A stretch of 38,924 nucleotides of DNA, taken from assembly GCA_027452005.1 (NCBI GenBank), contig DAIDHF010000003.1:1-38924 (forward strand), read 5' to 3'. Every line of letters starts with the position of its first letter. The stretch's first letter is position 1. The translations under genes were made by a program, and so were the position numbers. The notes below the pieces were generated by a model. The model saw only the letters and a list, made by a program, of their open reading frames with translations. It was not told the DNA's origin and ran no database searches. This document shows, in pieces, positions 1 through 8,606 of the stretch. The stretch is from Acidimicrobiales bacterium. Its GTDB lineage: Bacteria; Actinomycetota; Acidimicrobiia; Acidimicrobiales; JAKAVM01.

Positions 1-17
1 AGCTCAAATTATTTTAG

Positions 18-302
18 ATCCCAGATTTTCTAACCATTACTGATCAAAATAGCTCATTAAATGAGCAGCCCCCTAGGGCTAGAAAAATTGATGTTCAACT
101 TGAGTTCTCGGATTCATGCGTAAAGGTTCAAGTCGTTGACGATGGAATTGGTTTTGCAATCGAAAAAGTAGACAGTCTTGGGAATGTGCATATGGGGCTT
201 ATGGGGATTTACGAAAGAGCAAGCTTATTGGGCGGAATGGTGGAAATTATATCCTCTCCAGACGATGGGACTAGGGTAACTGCCAGTATTCCAATAGTGT
301 AG
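18..302 (+). pseudogene. Decayed C-terminus of a NarL-partner type sensor histidine kinase (HATPase_c)
   Basis: The frame ending at the TAG at 300-302 encodes a clear histidine-kinase ATP-binding tail: VDDGIGF (G1 box), then HMGLMGIYERASLLGG (G2 region typical of NarX/DegS-type kinases), then SSPDDGTRVTASIPIV. Upstream, this frame meets a TAG at 15-17, and the other two forward frames stop at 31-33 and 41-43, so no forward frame runs open from the window edge into the ATPase domain. The N box expected about 30 residues before VDDGIGF is not recognisable in this frame. A weak N-box-like stretch (QIILDPRFSN) is visible in frame 2 at 5-34, which would fit a frameshift near 35-45. I therefore call it a pseudogene remnant. 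A sequencing or assembly error in an intact kinase that starts outside the window is the main alternative. Confidence 0.6.
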
Positions 303-570
303 TAGTTAGATGGACCGAAATGTCACTAACGGCTCAAGCTATGTGAGATATTGTGATTTGGAGTAGGCGATCGCAGAAATCATCCTAGATTACGGTCATG
401 ACAGCGTGACAGGATTGTGTTATTTGGGTTCAAACCGTGAGTGCTGTGATGTACGGACACACCTGTCCTTTTGGAGCTTTGCTAGGGGCGCTATATTAGA
501 GTTTAGATGGACTAATTCGTGACTTATGGCCCTAGTCAGGAAGTGCACATGTAGATAGACATAGTTTTCT
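303..570. other. Intergenic region between kinase remnant and permease
   Basis: No convincing coding frame is present on either strand. The only structure I can point to is a possible promoter at 470-497, described separately. No response-regulator gene follows the kinase remnant, although such kinases normally have one as a neighbour. Confidence 0.5.
470..497 (+). promoter_or_regulatory. Candidate sigma70-type promoter for the permease
   Basis: TTTGGA at 470-475 and TATATT at 492-497 are separated by 16 bp. This would start transcription near 505 and give a leader of about 65 nt before the ATG at 571. The -35 match is weak and no Shine-Dalgarno sequence precedes the ATG. Confidence 0.3.
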
Positions 571-2094
571 ATGATAGATAAGTGGCACAAGCGGTCTGCT
601 GCGGATTCTTTTGCTCCGAGTGTGGATAAGTCCCTTGAAGCAACCCACCGATCAGTGCCCGTCAGTCAACGAACTCCTCGATTGTCTAGGGTATTTCATC
701 TACGAGAATTGACTGGACTATCCATTTCTGGAGTGGGTCCTCTATTCTCAATTGCTGCCACGGCTGGTCTATTTGCCCAAAAGGCCGGTAGTTTCACGCT
801 AGTAGCATTATTGATTATTGGACTACCATTTTTGTGCTGCTCGTTAGTACTCAGATACCTGAACGAAAAACTGCCTCAAGCTGGTGCCTCATACCATTGG
901 ACCAGAGTAATCTTTGGTGAGCGTGCTTCGATATTGCAAGCCTTGGTACTTACTTTGGGGTACTTTTTGTCGATAGCGGCTATCGTTGTACCAGCAGCAA
1001 ACTATGTGCTTGCCATACTAGACCCGAGTCTTCAGCAATCACAGCTAGCCCAGTTGTCAGCGGCCGCAGTGATGCTGGTGCTAACGGGTATCGTACTCTG
1101 TTTGGGCAGTAAACCCGTTGGTTGGATCATAAAGATATTTCTTGTCATTGAAGGCTTAGCCCTAGTTGGTATCATTGTATTGTCGCTGGTGCACCTGTTT
1201 GTTCATGGGCTAGTGAATATACATCCTCACAAAATGCTCCAGACACAACATAACAAGTCAGTCGGACTATCTGTTCCCGTATTTGGGATAATTGTAACAG
1301 CAATTATGGCCGCACCAATACTTGATGGATGGGAGGTAGACAGTTACGCTGCCGAAGAATCGATATTGCCGAGGAAAGATCCTGGTATAGGCGGAATTGT
1401 GGGTGTGACTGTATCAATTGTGATTTACTTAGTGGTTTTTCCGCTTCTATTTAGTCAAGTGTCCAGGCACATTCTTGTGGGAGGGGGAAATCCTATAGTC
1501 AGTTGGGGAGCCCAGATTTTCCCGGCTGACCCGTCATTACTTTTATTGCCGATTATCACTTCTGCTTGCGGCGTGCTCTTGTTGATTACGTATATACTGT
1601 CTCGAGCGCTATTTTCCATGGGAAGAGACAGAATTCTTCCCAATGCGTTTATGCATCTTTCAAAAAAGAATGTCCCGAGTATCATTATCATTACCAGCTT
1701 AGGGGCGGCTCTATTAGTTGTCTGTCTCGAGGTATTTGCAATTTCATTGACGGGATTTTTTACAATGCTTTTATCATCAGCGGGGTTCTTCTTGATTACA
1801 GAATTCTTCATCGATATACTTGCAGCGTCAATAGTGCTTAGACGCAGTCAAGATAGGCCTTGGTTACGTCGCTGTGCGTATTTATCGGTATTCTTGCTAG
1901 CAGGTCTGATTATTGGGTTCTTGATGATATCACCAGAAGAACTCGGCAAAGGGGTAGACATTATTTGTATTTGTCTGATGGGACTTGTAGGGCTTTTCGT
2001 CGCAATTCATAAGTCACCAGGGCAGGCAGTGACAATGATATTTATTCCTGAAAGTGACAGCATTGAGATTGGGACTGCTGGTAGCCAAATTTAG
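571..2094 (+). CDS. APC-superfamily amino acid / organic cation permease
   Basis: The 507-residue protein is very hydrophobic, with about a dozen predicted membrane helices after a polar N-terminal tail of about 45 residues. The first helix carries LTGLSISGVGPLFSIAATAG, which fits the APC-superfamily TM1 signature, and DGWEVDSYAAEE near residue 260 fits the TM6 region of amino acid transporters. Length is normal for the family. The ATG at 571 is the first start after an in-frame TAG at 559-561; it lacks a Shine-Dalgarno sequence, so a later start is possible. The gene is followed 97 bp later on the same strand by a molybdopterin oxidoreductase subunit and may be cotranscribed with it. The substrate cannot be told from sequence. 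Confidence 0.85.
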   Translation: MIDKWHKRSAADSFAPSVDKSLEATHRSVPVSQRTPRLSRVFHLRELTGLSISGVGPLFSIAATAGLFAQKAGSFTLVALLIIGLPFLCCSLVLRYLNEKLPQAGASYHWTRVIFGERASILQALVLTLGYFLSIAAIVVPAANYVLAILDPSLQQSQLAQLSAAAVMLVLTGIVLCLGSKPVGWIIKIFLVIEGLALVGIIVLSLVHLFVHGLVNIHPHKMLQTQHNKSVGLSVPVFGIIVTAIMAAPILDGWEVDSYAAEESILPRKDPGIGGIVGVTVSIVIYLVVFPLLFSQVSRHILVGGGNPIVSWGAQIFPADPSLLLLPIITSACGVLLLITYILSRALFSMGRDRILPNAFMHLSKKNVPSIIIITSLGAALLVVCLEVFAISLTGFFTMLLSSAGFFLITEFFIDILAASIVLRRSQDRPWLRRCAYLSVFLLAGLIIGFLMISPEELGKGVDIICICLMGLVGLFVAIHKSPGQAVTMIFIPESDSIEIGTAGSQI

Positions 2095-2191
2095 TCTAAC
2101 CGGGCGATAAAGGACCTTTGGCACTAGCAATAACTTAAGGTATAGCTTAGCATGACTGCGAGCATAATTGTGGTGTTTCCTAGGGGGCAAA

Positions 2192-4954
2192 ATGAGTAAG
2201 CAGATGACCCAACCAGACATGTTGCCGAGTCCAGACTCCTATCGAAGGCGCTGGACATGGGATCAGATCTCTTGGTCCAGCCACTGCGGAAACTGCATTG
2301 CCAATTGTCCATATCATCTTTATTCTTTGGACGGAAAAGCTGTTATTGACGAGCAGTCTGGTGGGATAGTGCCCATGGAAGGCATTCCAGATATGAACCC
2401 TCTTGGTTGCCAAAAGGGATCGGTATGGCAGGAGCAAATTGGTGATGCCGATAGAATTACGAGCCCTCTTCGCCGAGTCGGTGATCGAGGTTCTGGACAA
2501 TGGGAGGAGATTAGCTGGGACGAGGCCCTAGAAGCCGTTGCCGGTTCACTTGTGGCTGCATTGGATACTCAAGGCTCAGAGTCAATTGTATTCGATCAAG
2601 GAGCAGAAGCCGGCGTTTTAGCCTCAATGGCCAAGACAAAATTCGGTCTTGCACTCGACTGTGTAAGTCTAGACGGGAATGCAACAGTCAGTGATGTTCA
2701 CTTGGGCCACTGGGCAACTTTTGGCAACCTTCTAGGAGGATCAAGTGCAGATGATACCTTCAGGGCCGAGGTAGTAATTACGTGGAACGGTAATCCGGCC
2801 TTTACCCGTATTCCTTATTATCACTATCTGACCGAAGCTCGTTATAGAGGAGCGGAAATTATTCATATCGCTCCGGATTATGGTCCATCTGCAATTCATG
2901 CTGACCAATTTATCCCGGTTATACCCGGTACGGATGCAGCTTTTGCACTTTCAGTATGCCAGGTAATAATTCAAGAAGAAATTGCGGATCTTGGCTTTAT
3001 AAGATCTCAAACTGATCTTCCGCTACTTGTTAAAATGTCTGACCACAAGTTTCTAAGAGAAGCCGACATGATAGAGGGAGGGAAATCCGAGAAATTTTAC
3101 AGTTGGCTAGGTGATGGTCCAAAACAAATTGATATGGGCGCGCTTGAAAGCCCTCTGGATTCATCTCCTTGGAATCTGTGGGGAACGCATGAGGTTGTAC
3201 TTGGTAGTGGGGAAAAGTGTGAAGTGGCAACAGTGTTTGAACTATTAGTGCAAACCCTCAAGCTCTATGAGCCAGAACGAGCATCTGCAATCTGCGGAGT
3301 ACATCCAGATACTATACGAGAGTTTGCCAGGAAAGTAGCAACTAAGAAAACGAAGTTACAAAATGGGCTTGGGAGCTGTAAACACTATCACGGTGATCTC
3401 ATGGAAAGATCAATGGACCTTGTGTTGGCCCTAACGGGCAACTGGGGAAAACCTGGCACGGGGTTTGATACCTATACCATTGCCCTACTTGACGGCGAGG
3501 TAATAAGCATGTTCAAACGAAACAGTGGAGCTGAGGCAAGTGAAGAGGCTATCAATGCTATGGAGTCATTTCTCAACATGCTTATGAGCGCAGACGATAC
3601 TCTTACAGAGGGCAAAGCATTTATGCAGTTAATGCGACTGTCTGCGGCTGGTACCGGTAGTACTCCGCCAGCATTTTTCTATTTTTATCATTGTGGATTT
3701 GATGAAATTTGGGACCAAGTTGGTTATGGCGATAACCCGCGGCCAATTGCTAGCTACATTAATGAAGCCCGGACAAATGGTTCATGGTCAGGGCTTGTTA
3801 GGCCGGATCCCTCCATTGCTCCTCGCGTGTTTATTCAAGCCGGGACTAATGCAATGAGAAAAATACGCGGCGGTCAGAGAATGATATTGGACAGCTTTTG
3901 GCCAGGTCTTGAGTTGGCGGTAACCGTGGATTGGCGTCTCAATACGGCGGCTATGTTTTGTGACATTTTCCTTCCAGTTGCATGCGAGGGAGAAAGAGTC
4001 GAGTTACATGCAGCAAATTCTCACGCATTTGAGAGGGCTTTTTCTGACAAGGCTAGAGAACCAGCTGGCAACTCCAGACCGGAGTGGGAGATATTTGCAG
4101 AACTTGCCAACCGAGTATCTGAAGTTGCACAAAAGCGTGGGTTACAGAGGTTCAAAGATGGACATGGCGGAAGTCGTAACTATAGCGAGGTAGGAACTGT
4201 CTTTTCGTTACAAGGGAGACCGCTTGACCCCGAGACCGTGCTTGATGAAATTCTGAGGGACAGTTCAATTTCTGGGAACTTGCCTGCGGGTACTAACCTA
4301 AGCACCCTTAGGAAATCAGGTTGGATACGGCCAGCGAAACTTCCGAGGCCAATGGCAAGTGTATGTGGCTCGGAGATTTCCGACGTAGAACCGTTGGTAG
4401 GGTATCGAAATCACGTTGAAGATGGTATTCCCTTTGAGACCTTGACTGGAAGAGCTCAGTTTTATATTGACCACCCATGGTTTATTGAAGCCGACGAACA
4501 GCTTCCCCGCTACAAGGAAACGCCGTTAATGGGTGGAAGTTATCCGCTTCGATTGACCGGTGGACACCCTCGATGGAGCATCCATGCAACAAACACGACG
4601 AGTAGGCTAATGCTTGAAACCACTAGGGGACACCCAGTGGTGCACGTCAATCCAGCGGACGCCGCCGAACGTAGCATAGTCGATGATTCTCTTGTCGAGC
4701 TGTTTAATGATTTAGGTTCAATTAGTGTATGCGCAAAAGTGAGCCCCGGAGTAAGACCTGGCCAGGTGATTTTGTATGCCTCGTGGGAACAGTATTTATT
4801 TTCCGAATGGAAAGATGTTACTTGGATAGAGCCGGGGGTAGTTAAATGGCTCCACTTTGCTGGAAACTATGGGCATCTGGGTTATTCACCCATGCAATGG
4901 CAACCTACCCAGTCCGACCGAGTCTACAGGGTAGACGTTCGTGTATCGTCTTAG
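2192..4954 (+). CDS. Molybdopterin oxidoreductase catalytic subunit, type II DMSO reductase family (alpha-3)
   Basis: The 920-residue protein is a full-length bis-MGD oxidoreductase. An N-terminal FeS motif H31-x3-C35-x3-C39 with a later C73 (PLGCQKG) has histidine as first ligand, as in NarG, ethylbenzene dehydrogenase and related type II enzymes. The signature GSSADDTF followed by WNGNPAFTRIPYYHY places a conserved Asp pair where type II enzymes have the Asp ligand to Mo. The C-terminal molybdopterin-dinucleotide domain is present (RLTGGHPRWSIH, HPVVHVNPADA). No twin-arginine signal is visible: SYRRRWTWD leads straight into the FeS motif, so a cytoplasmic location is likely. I chose ATG 2192 because AGGGGG lies just upstream; a GTG at 2168 is also open. 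It has no beta or gamma partner beside it and may share those encoded at 13601-15517. Confidence 0.85.
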   Translation: MSKQMTQPDMLPSPDSYRRRWTWDQISWSSHCGNCIANCPYHLYSLDGKAVIDEQSGGIVPMEGIPDMNPLGCQKGSVWQEQIGDADRITSPLRRVGDRGSGQWEEISWDEALEAVAGSLVAALDTQGSESIVFDQGAEAGVLASMAKTKFGLALDCVSLDGNATVSDVHLGHWATFGNLLGGSSADDTFRAEVVITWNGNPAFTRIPYYHYLTEARYRGAEIIHIAPDYGPSAIHADQFIPVIPGTDAAFALSVCQVIIQEEIADLGFIRSQTDLPLLVKMSDHKFLREADMIEGGKSEKFYSWLGDGPKQIDMGALESPLDSSPWNLWGTHEVVLGSGEKCEVATVFELLVQTLKLYEPERASAICGVHPDTIREFARKVATKKTKLQNGLGSCKHYHGDLMERSMDLVLALTGNWGKPGTGFDTYTIALLDGEVISMFKRNSGAEASEEAINAMESFLNMLMSADDTLTEGKAFMQLMRLSAAGTGSTPPAFFYFYHCGFDEIWDQVGYGDNPRPIASYINEARTNGSWSGLVRPDPSIAPRVFIQAGTNAMRKIRGGQRMILDSFWPGLELAVTVDWRLNTAAMFCDIFLPVACEGERVELHAANSHAFERAFSDKAREPAGNSRPEWEIFAELANRVSEVAQKRGLQRFKDGHGGSRNYSEVGTVFSLQGRPLDPETVLDEILRDSSISGNLPAGTNLSTLRKSGWIRPAKLPRPMASVCGSEISDVEPLVGYRNHVEDGIPFETLTGRAQFYIDHPWFIEADEQLPRYKETPLMGGSYPLRLTGGHPRWSIHATNTTSRLMLETTRGHPVVHVNPADAAERSIVDDSLVELFNDLGSISVCAKVSPGVRPGQVILYASWEQYLFSEWKDVTWIEPGVVKWLHFAGNYGHLGYSPMQWQPTQSDRVYRVDVRVSS

Positions 4955-5049
4955 GTAGAGTGACTAAATTCCTATTGAGTTAATACATAAACTAGGACAA
5001 TATCTTTTAAACTGTATTCGAAATTGTTCAAGTACCGTATAATTGTTGG

Positions 5050-6348
5050 CTAAGAATTGCACTCTCTACGAACGGATAGGCAACATTTCTTAAGTTTCTT
5101 ACCACTTCCACATAAACACGGCCCATTCCGATTTGCATGTCTCCATTTTGCTCTATCTTCACCCTCTGTCGCCTTCAAGGTATTCATGAATGACGATGGT
5201 CTTTCCCCTTTAGAAATCAATGCAGCTAGTTGTTCCATATACGGCAATATATGTAACAAGAAGTCTTTGTATCCTGCACAAAGATAGTTTAGATCAGCCG
5301 TTCCATCGGCAGACAGCGCAAAACGGTCTTTAGGGCAGCCACCATTGCAAGCCATCAGGACCGGACAAGTAATGCAACTCAACGGAAGAGTTGAAGTCTT
5401 AGCCAGTCCAAACTCGACTTGAGCAGACAGGGCTATCATGTCGCCCAGTTCAGACGTATCTATTTGACCTAGGAGATGTCGTCTGTCCACAAAGTGATCA
5501 CAAGAATAGACACTACCATCGTGCTCAAGTGCTAGAACCTGTCCACACTTGTCGGCCATTACGCATAGATTTGGCGATTCACCAATCCAAACCCGGAGGC
5601 ACTCTAAGAACAACTGAATCGCGATTGAGGTCATATCATATCGAATCCACTCGTCAAATATTGCTTTCAAGAAGTTCCCATACGATATAGCATCTACTGA
5701 TTGTCTTGAAACCGTATTGTTTGATAGACGAACTACGATGGGAATAAATTGCAACCAAGATACATTATGTCTCAAAAAAAATCTATATGTTTCTTGAGGG
5801 AATTGAGAATTTACCGCATTTACACTACAGAGTACGTCTGGATCAATACCAGCTTCTCTGAGATTGTAAAACCCCGTCATTGCTAGGTTGTGAGAGGAAT
5901 CTCCACCTTGGGAAATTCGAAACTTATCATGTAAACGACCGGGACCGTCAAGTGAAATGCCTACGTGGAACTTGGCATCAAAGAGAAACGTACACCAGGA
6001 TCTGTCCAATAGTATTCCGTTGGTTTGAATATTATTAACACATTGAAATTCTGGAGGACAATACTGTTCTTGTAAATCAATAACTCGTTCATAAAACTTT
6101 ATTCCGGCAAGAGTTGGTTCTCCGCCGTGCCATACAAAGTGGACCATTGGACCCGGACTTGACTGGATAAACTGTCGGATATAGGCCTCAAGAATTGAAT
6201 CGCTCATCATAAGTCGGTCTCGTTGGGGGAATAAGCTAAACTTGTTCAAGTAGTAGCAGTATCGGCAGTGTAGGTTACAAGTCGGTCCAACTGGCTTTGC
6301 CATGACAATGTATGGCCACTCATGAACTGGATGCTTGTCGGAGGTCAC
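5050..6348 (-). CDS. Radical SAM/SPASM protein, anaerobic sulfatase maturase-like, with SEC-C tail
   Basis: The 432-residue protein starts with the radical-SAM cluster motif C24-x3-C28-x2-C31 (CNLHCRYCYY), then FVWHGGEPTLAG and the SAM-binding NIQTNG region. The C-terminal SPASM domain has HDGSVYSCDHFV, CITCPVLMACNGGCPKDR and a further Cys (CAGYKDF), as in anSME enzymes that oxidise Cys or Ser to formylglycine. The CDHF Asp fits the proposed catalytic base. The last 25 residues hold a SEC-C zinc motif, NGPCLCGSGKKLKKCC. No sulfatase gene is in the window. The gene lies last in the molybdenum operon, 62 bp after the AMP-ligase-like gene. The GTG start at 6348 lacks a clear Shine-Dalgarno sequence. 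The modified substrate is unknown and could be a protein of this locus. Confidence 0.85.
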   Translation of the reverse strand: MTSDKHPVHEWPYIVMAKPVGPTCNLHCRYCYYLNKFSLFPQRDRLMMSDSILEAYIRQFIQSSPGPMVHFVWHGGEPTLAGIKFYERVIDLQEQYCPPEFQCVNNIQTNGILLDRSWCTFLFDAKFHVGISLDGPGRLHDKFRISQGGDSSHNLAMTGFYNLREAGIDPDVLCSVNAVNSQFPQETYRFFLRHNVSWLQFIPIVVRLSNNTVSRQSVDAISYGNFLKAIFDEWIRYDMTSIAIQLFLECLRVWIGESPNLCVMADKCGQVLALEHDGSVYSCDHFVDRRHLLGQIDTSELGDMIALSAQVEFGLAKTSTLPLSCITCPVLMACNGGCPKDRFALSADGTADLNYLCAGYKDFLLHILPYMEQLAALISKGERPSSFMNTLKATEGEDRAKWRHANRNGPCLCGSGKKLKKCCLSVRRECNS

Positions 6349-6410
6349 TTGTCGTGATGGCCTAATGTGCCAATTATTAGTCTGACCAATATTAGTAAAT
6401 CCTCTGTCGT

Positions 6411-7643
6411 CTAGTCGAGAAGATATAACATTCCGTTTGGATCGGATCCAGCAAGTATGTTGGTCAAAAACTGTTTTGCGTGGTCTCGCGTATGCAGTTG
6501 TTCACCTTGGTAACCGAGCATGACTGAGGGCGACCACACGGCGATTAGGGCAGCTTCAACCAGCTCCCACAAGGATCCTATGGGAGCTTTGGTCCGCGGA
6601 TCAGTGGGTATCATATGGACATTAGGAAGTGGTAAACCAACAGATTCGGCTATATACCAACTTGGGTGAGAACCTATAATTGGGCCTGTTTCTGGCGTGC
6701 CAAAGAAGCTCAGTGTGGGGCACTGTTGGCTCTTAGTTATGGCCCGTATCGCCGAGGGGTCAAAAGACTCTCCGACGTCCACTAGTATGCCAGCAAGACC
6801 CGCTGTCTCACCTTTCCCTCGCTTGCCTGCAGGGGTAAATAGCGAAACTGCATCTTGTGAAGTACAAAATAGCCACTGTGATTTGAATGCAGTTAGGGTT
6901 TCGATTGACAATTGAGTGCTATCAGTAGGGATAAACGTATGCCCAGATATAAGTGTGGACGTGAGAGCCATAAGTCCCTGCCAGGTACATGGAGATAACG
7001 CAGAAATTACCGGTCCTGTAGATTTGTCACCTATAAAAAGCCTAAGACTTAGGGCGTGACTTAGGATATTTCTATCTGAATGCCAAGCAATTCTGGGGTG
7101 CTCCCCAAATCCTACGCTAGGTGCGAATGCATCAACATTGGGGTAGTTATAATTTGTGTCTGTGGGATCTAGATTACTTCTACTTGACAAGAGGTCGTCC
7201 AAGTAGAGGACCTTCTCAAGTAAGCCGACCTTTGATGCCTTCTTCTCAAGGTCCCTTGTGACGATACAAGCCCCATAGTCTCTAGGCTGGTTGAAGGCCT
7301 GATCAATTGACGGATACAGTATCGTTGCTCGTCTCGAAACGAGGGCACCTAAGGTCAATAATACGCCCTCCAACGTGGTTGTAGTCGAAATAATCAAGTT
7401 AGACCCTTCGGGTACACTTGCCTCAAGAGCGGCCGCTATTTCCTTTACCCGAGTAGCCAGTTCCGTGGCCGTAATTTGGCTTGTGCCATCTGAAAGTAGA
7501 ACCGATTTTGGAGATTGCCGGTTCCACCTCTCGATTCCCAGTTCACGAATTGGGAGCCTGGGGATTCCAAATGTGCGGGGTATCCCTCGTGGCCAGTAAT
7601 GGGATGGAGTAATCGCGATTGTTTTAGGCACGATAATACACAC
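6411..7643 (-). CDS. Divergent, shortened ANL-superfamily (acyl-CoA synthetase-like) protein
   Basis: The 410-residue protein resembles the N-terminal domain of AMP-forming ligases: ELGIERWNRQSPKSVLLSDG near residue 34, an Ala/Leu-rich TATELATRVKEIAAALEA helix, and SFFGTPETG where the family has its YGxTE motif. The phosphate-binding loop normally reading SGTTGxPK is absent; the corresponding stretch reads RIAWHSDRNILSHALSLRLF. The protein also ends about 100-140 residues before the usual C-terminal domain with its catalytic lysine. It is therefore probably not an active ligase, though it may bind a substrate or partner. Its start overlaps the preceding gene by 20 bp, so it is translated within the molybdenum operon. 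The family call is moderate; the loss of the ATP motif is seen directly. Confidence 0.55.
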   Translation of the reverse strand: MCIIVPKTIAITPSHYWPRGIPRTFGIPRLPIRELGIERWNRQSPKSVLLSDGTSQITATELATRVKEIAAALEASVPEGSNLIISTTTTLEGVLLTLGALVSRRATILYPSIDQAFNQPRDYGACIVTRDLEKKASKVGLLEKVLYLDDLLSSRSNLDPTDTNYNYPNVDAFAPSVGFGEHPRIAWHSDRNILSHALSLRLFIGDKSTGPVISALSPCTWQGLMALTSTLISGHTFIPTDSTQLSIETLTAFKSQWLFCTSQDAVSLFTPAGKRGKGETAGLAGILVDVGESFDPSAIRAITKSQQCPTLSFFGTPETGPIIGSHPSWYIAESVGLPLPNVHMIPTDPRTKAPIGSLWELVEAALIAVWSPSVMLGYQGEQLHTRDHAKQFLTNILAGSDPNGMLYLLD

Positions 7644-8076
7644 CTACCAGCGCCACGAAAAGCGCAATAAAAAGTTCAAATCGAAGCATCTTGTTCATTA
7701 ACGCAATGAGAGCTAAGCGTTTACTACGAAGCTCCCGGTAGTCCTTTTCATCGGCAGATGCGAGAGATTTTGCGTGTGACCGAGGATGAACAAGCGAGCC
7801 CATTAATATAACGAGTCCCACCAGTACTAGCCATCCGATGGCGATTATGTACAGTTGCCAATTGGCCGAATATAAAAATCGGCCTCCAAGTGCTATTACT
7901 CCTAATCCTGCCAGGGCCAACCATTTGTAACGCTTACCCATTTGTAGGCAGAGTATTCCGGTTTGAGCCGGTGCTAGGTCCAGTTGAGCGGGTCTCCAGA
8001 CGAACTCCATGGTTAGAATACCACCTAAGTAAATACACCAACCGGTAGTTTCCAAAAAACCTCCGATAACTTTCAT
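7624..8076 (-). CDS. CopD-like four-helix membrane protein, second copy
   Basis: The 150-residue protein has four hydrophobic segments. It opens with WCIYLGGILTMEFVWRPAQ followed by LAPAQTG, matching the N-terminus of the gene just upstream (8073-8606), so the two are tandem paralogues. The helix arrangement and YLGG motif resemble CopD/HemJ-like or DUF2269-like membrane proteins, some of which bind heme or copper; I cannot assign a cofactor. The ATG overlaps the stop of the upstream copy (ATGA), implying translational coupling. A hairpin of polar residues (HPRSHAKSLASADEKDY) separates helices 3 and 4. A role in passing electrons between the cytoplasmic molybdenum enzyme and the membrane is inference from position only. 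Confidence 0.6.
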   Translation of the reverse strand: MKVIGGFLETTGWCIYLGGILTMEFVWRPAQLDLAPAQTGILCLQMGKRYKWLALAGLGVIALGGRFLYSANWQLYIIAIGWLVLVGLVILMGSLVHPRSHAKSLASADEKDYRELRSKRLALIALMNKMLRFELFIALFVALVGVYYRA

Positions 8077-8606
8077 AGGATCCCATTTCCATAGGACAGG
8101 GATGCACCCAGTAGTACAATAACCAAGGCGATCGCTAAGTCAATCCTTGTGATTCGTGTAATCCAGGTTGCAGTAGACTCAAGTAGCTTAATCTTGTCTC
8201 CCGCTGAAGGCATGCCAAGATCACCGCTTAGCTTGGAGGTTAGCTTGGGGCGGAGGACAAAGGTAATTACTAATCCATTTACCACCAAGACTGCCCAAAG
8301 AAACATCATAGTAGATAATGTTTGACCGTAAGATGTATTGAAGAAGTGGCCCTTGGAAACCATGTGTTGGTCTCCAAGGGAGAAAAACAAAAGCATTCCG
8401 CTGATGGGGAATAGGGCCAGTGATCCCCATACCAGGAGAAGAAATCGGTCAGCGCTTTTCTGTCCGACAATTTGTGCCTGAGCAGGCGGGATATATTTTT
8501 GTGCAGGGCCTAAGACGAACTCCATGGTGATTGAGCCTCCAAGATAAATTGCTACGGCAATCAAATGCAGATATGAAGCAAATACTTGCATTACGCTAGA
8601 GGTCAT
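8073..8606 (-). CDS. CopD-like four-helix membrane protein, first copy
   Basis: The 177-residue protein has about four transmembrane segments: residues ~8-28, ~50-72, ~93-115 and ~150-172. It contains HLIAVAIYLGGSITMEFVLG at the N-terminus and PPAQAQIVGQ shortly after, shared with the paralogue downstream. The single His in helix 1 is a possible metal or heme ligand. Its ATG overlaps the stop of the nitroreductase-like gene by 4 bp (ATGA), so it belongs to the molybdenum operon. Known type II enzymes of the ethylbenzene dehydrogenase group have no membrane anchor, so a dedicated pair of membrane proteins here would be unusual. Confidence 0.6.
   Translation of the reverse strand: MTSSVMQVFASYLHLIAVAIYLGGSITMEFVLGPAQKYIPPAQAQIVGQKSADRFLLLVWGSLALFPISGMLLFFSLGDQHMVSKGHFFNTSYGQTLSTMMFLWAVLVVNGLVITFVLRPKLTSKLSGDLGMPSAGDKIKLLESTATWITRITRIDLAIALVIVLLGASLSYGNGIL

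Noticed and set aside
424-440. T-arm-like GGTTCAAACC suggesting a tRNA
   Set aside because: No acceptor, D-arm or anticodon stem can be built around it.
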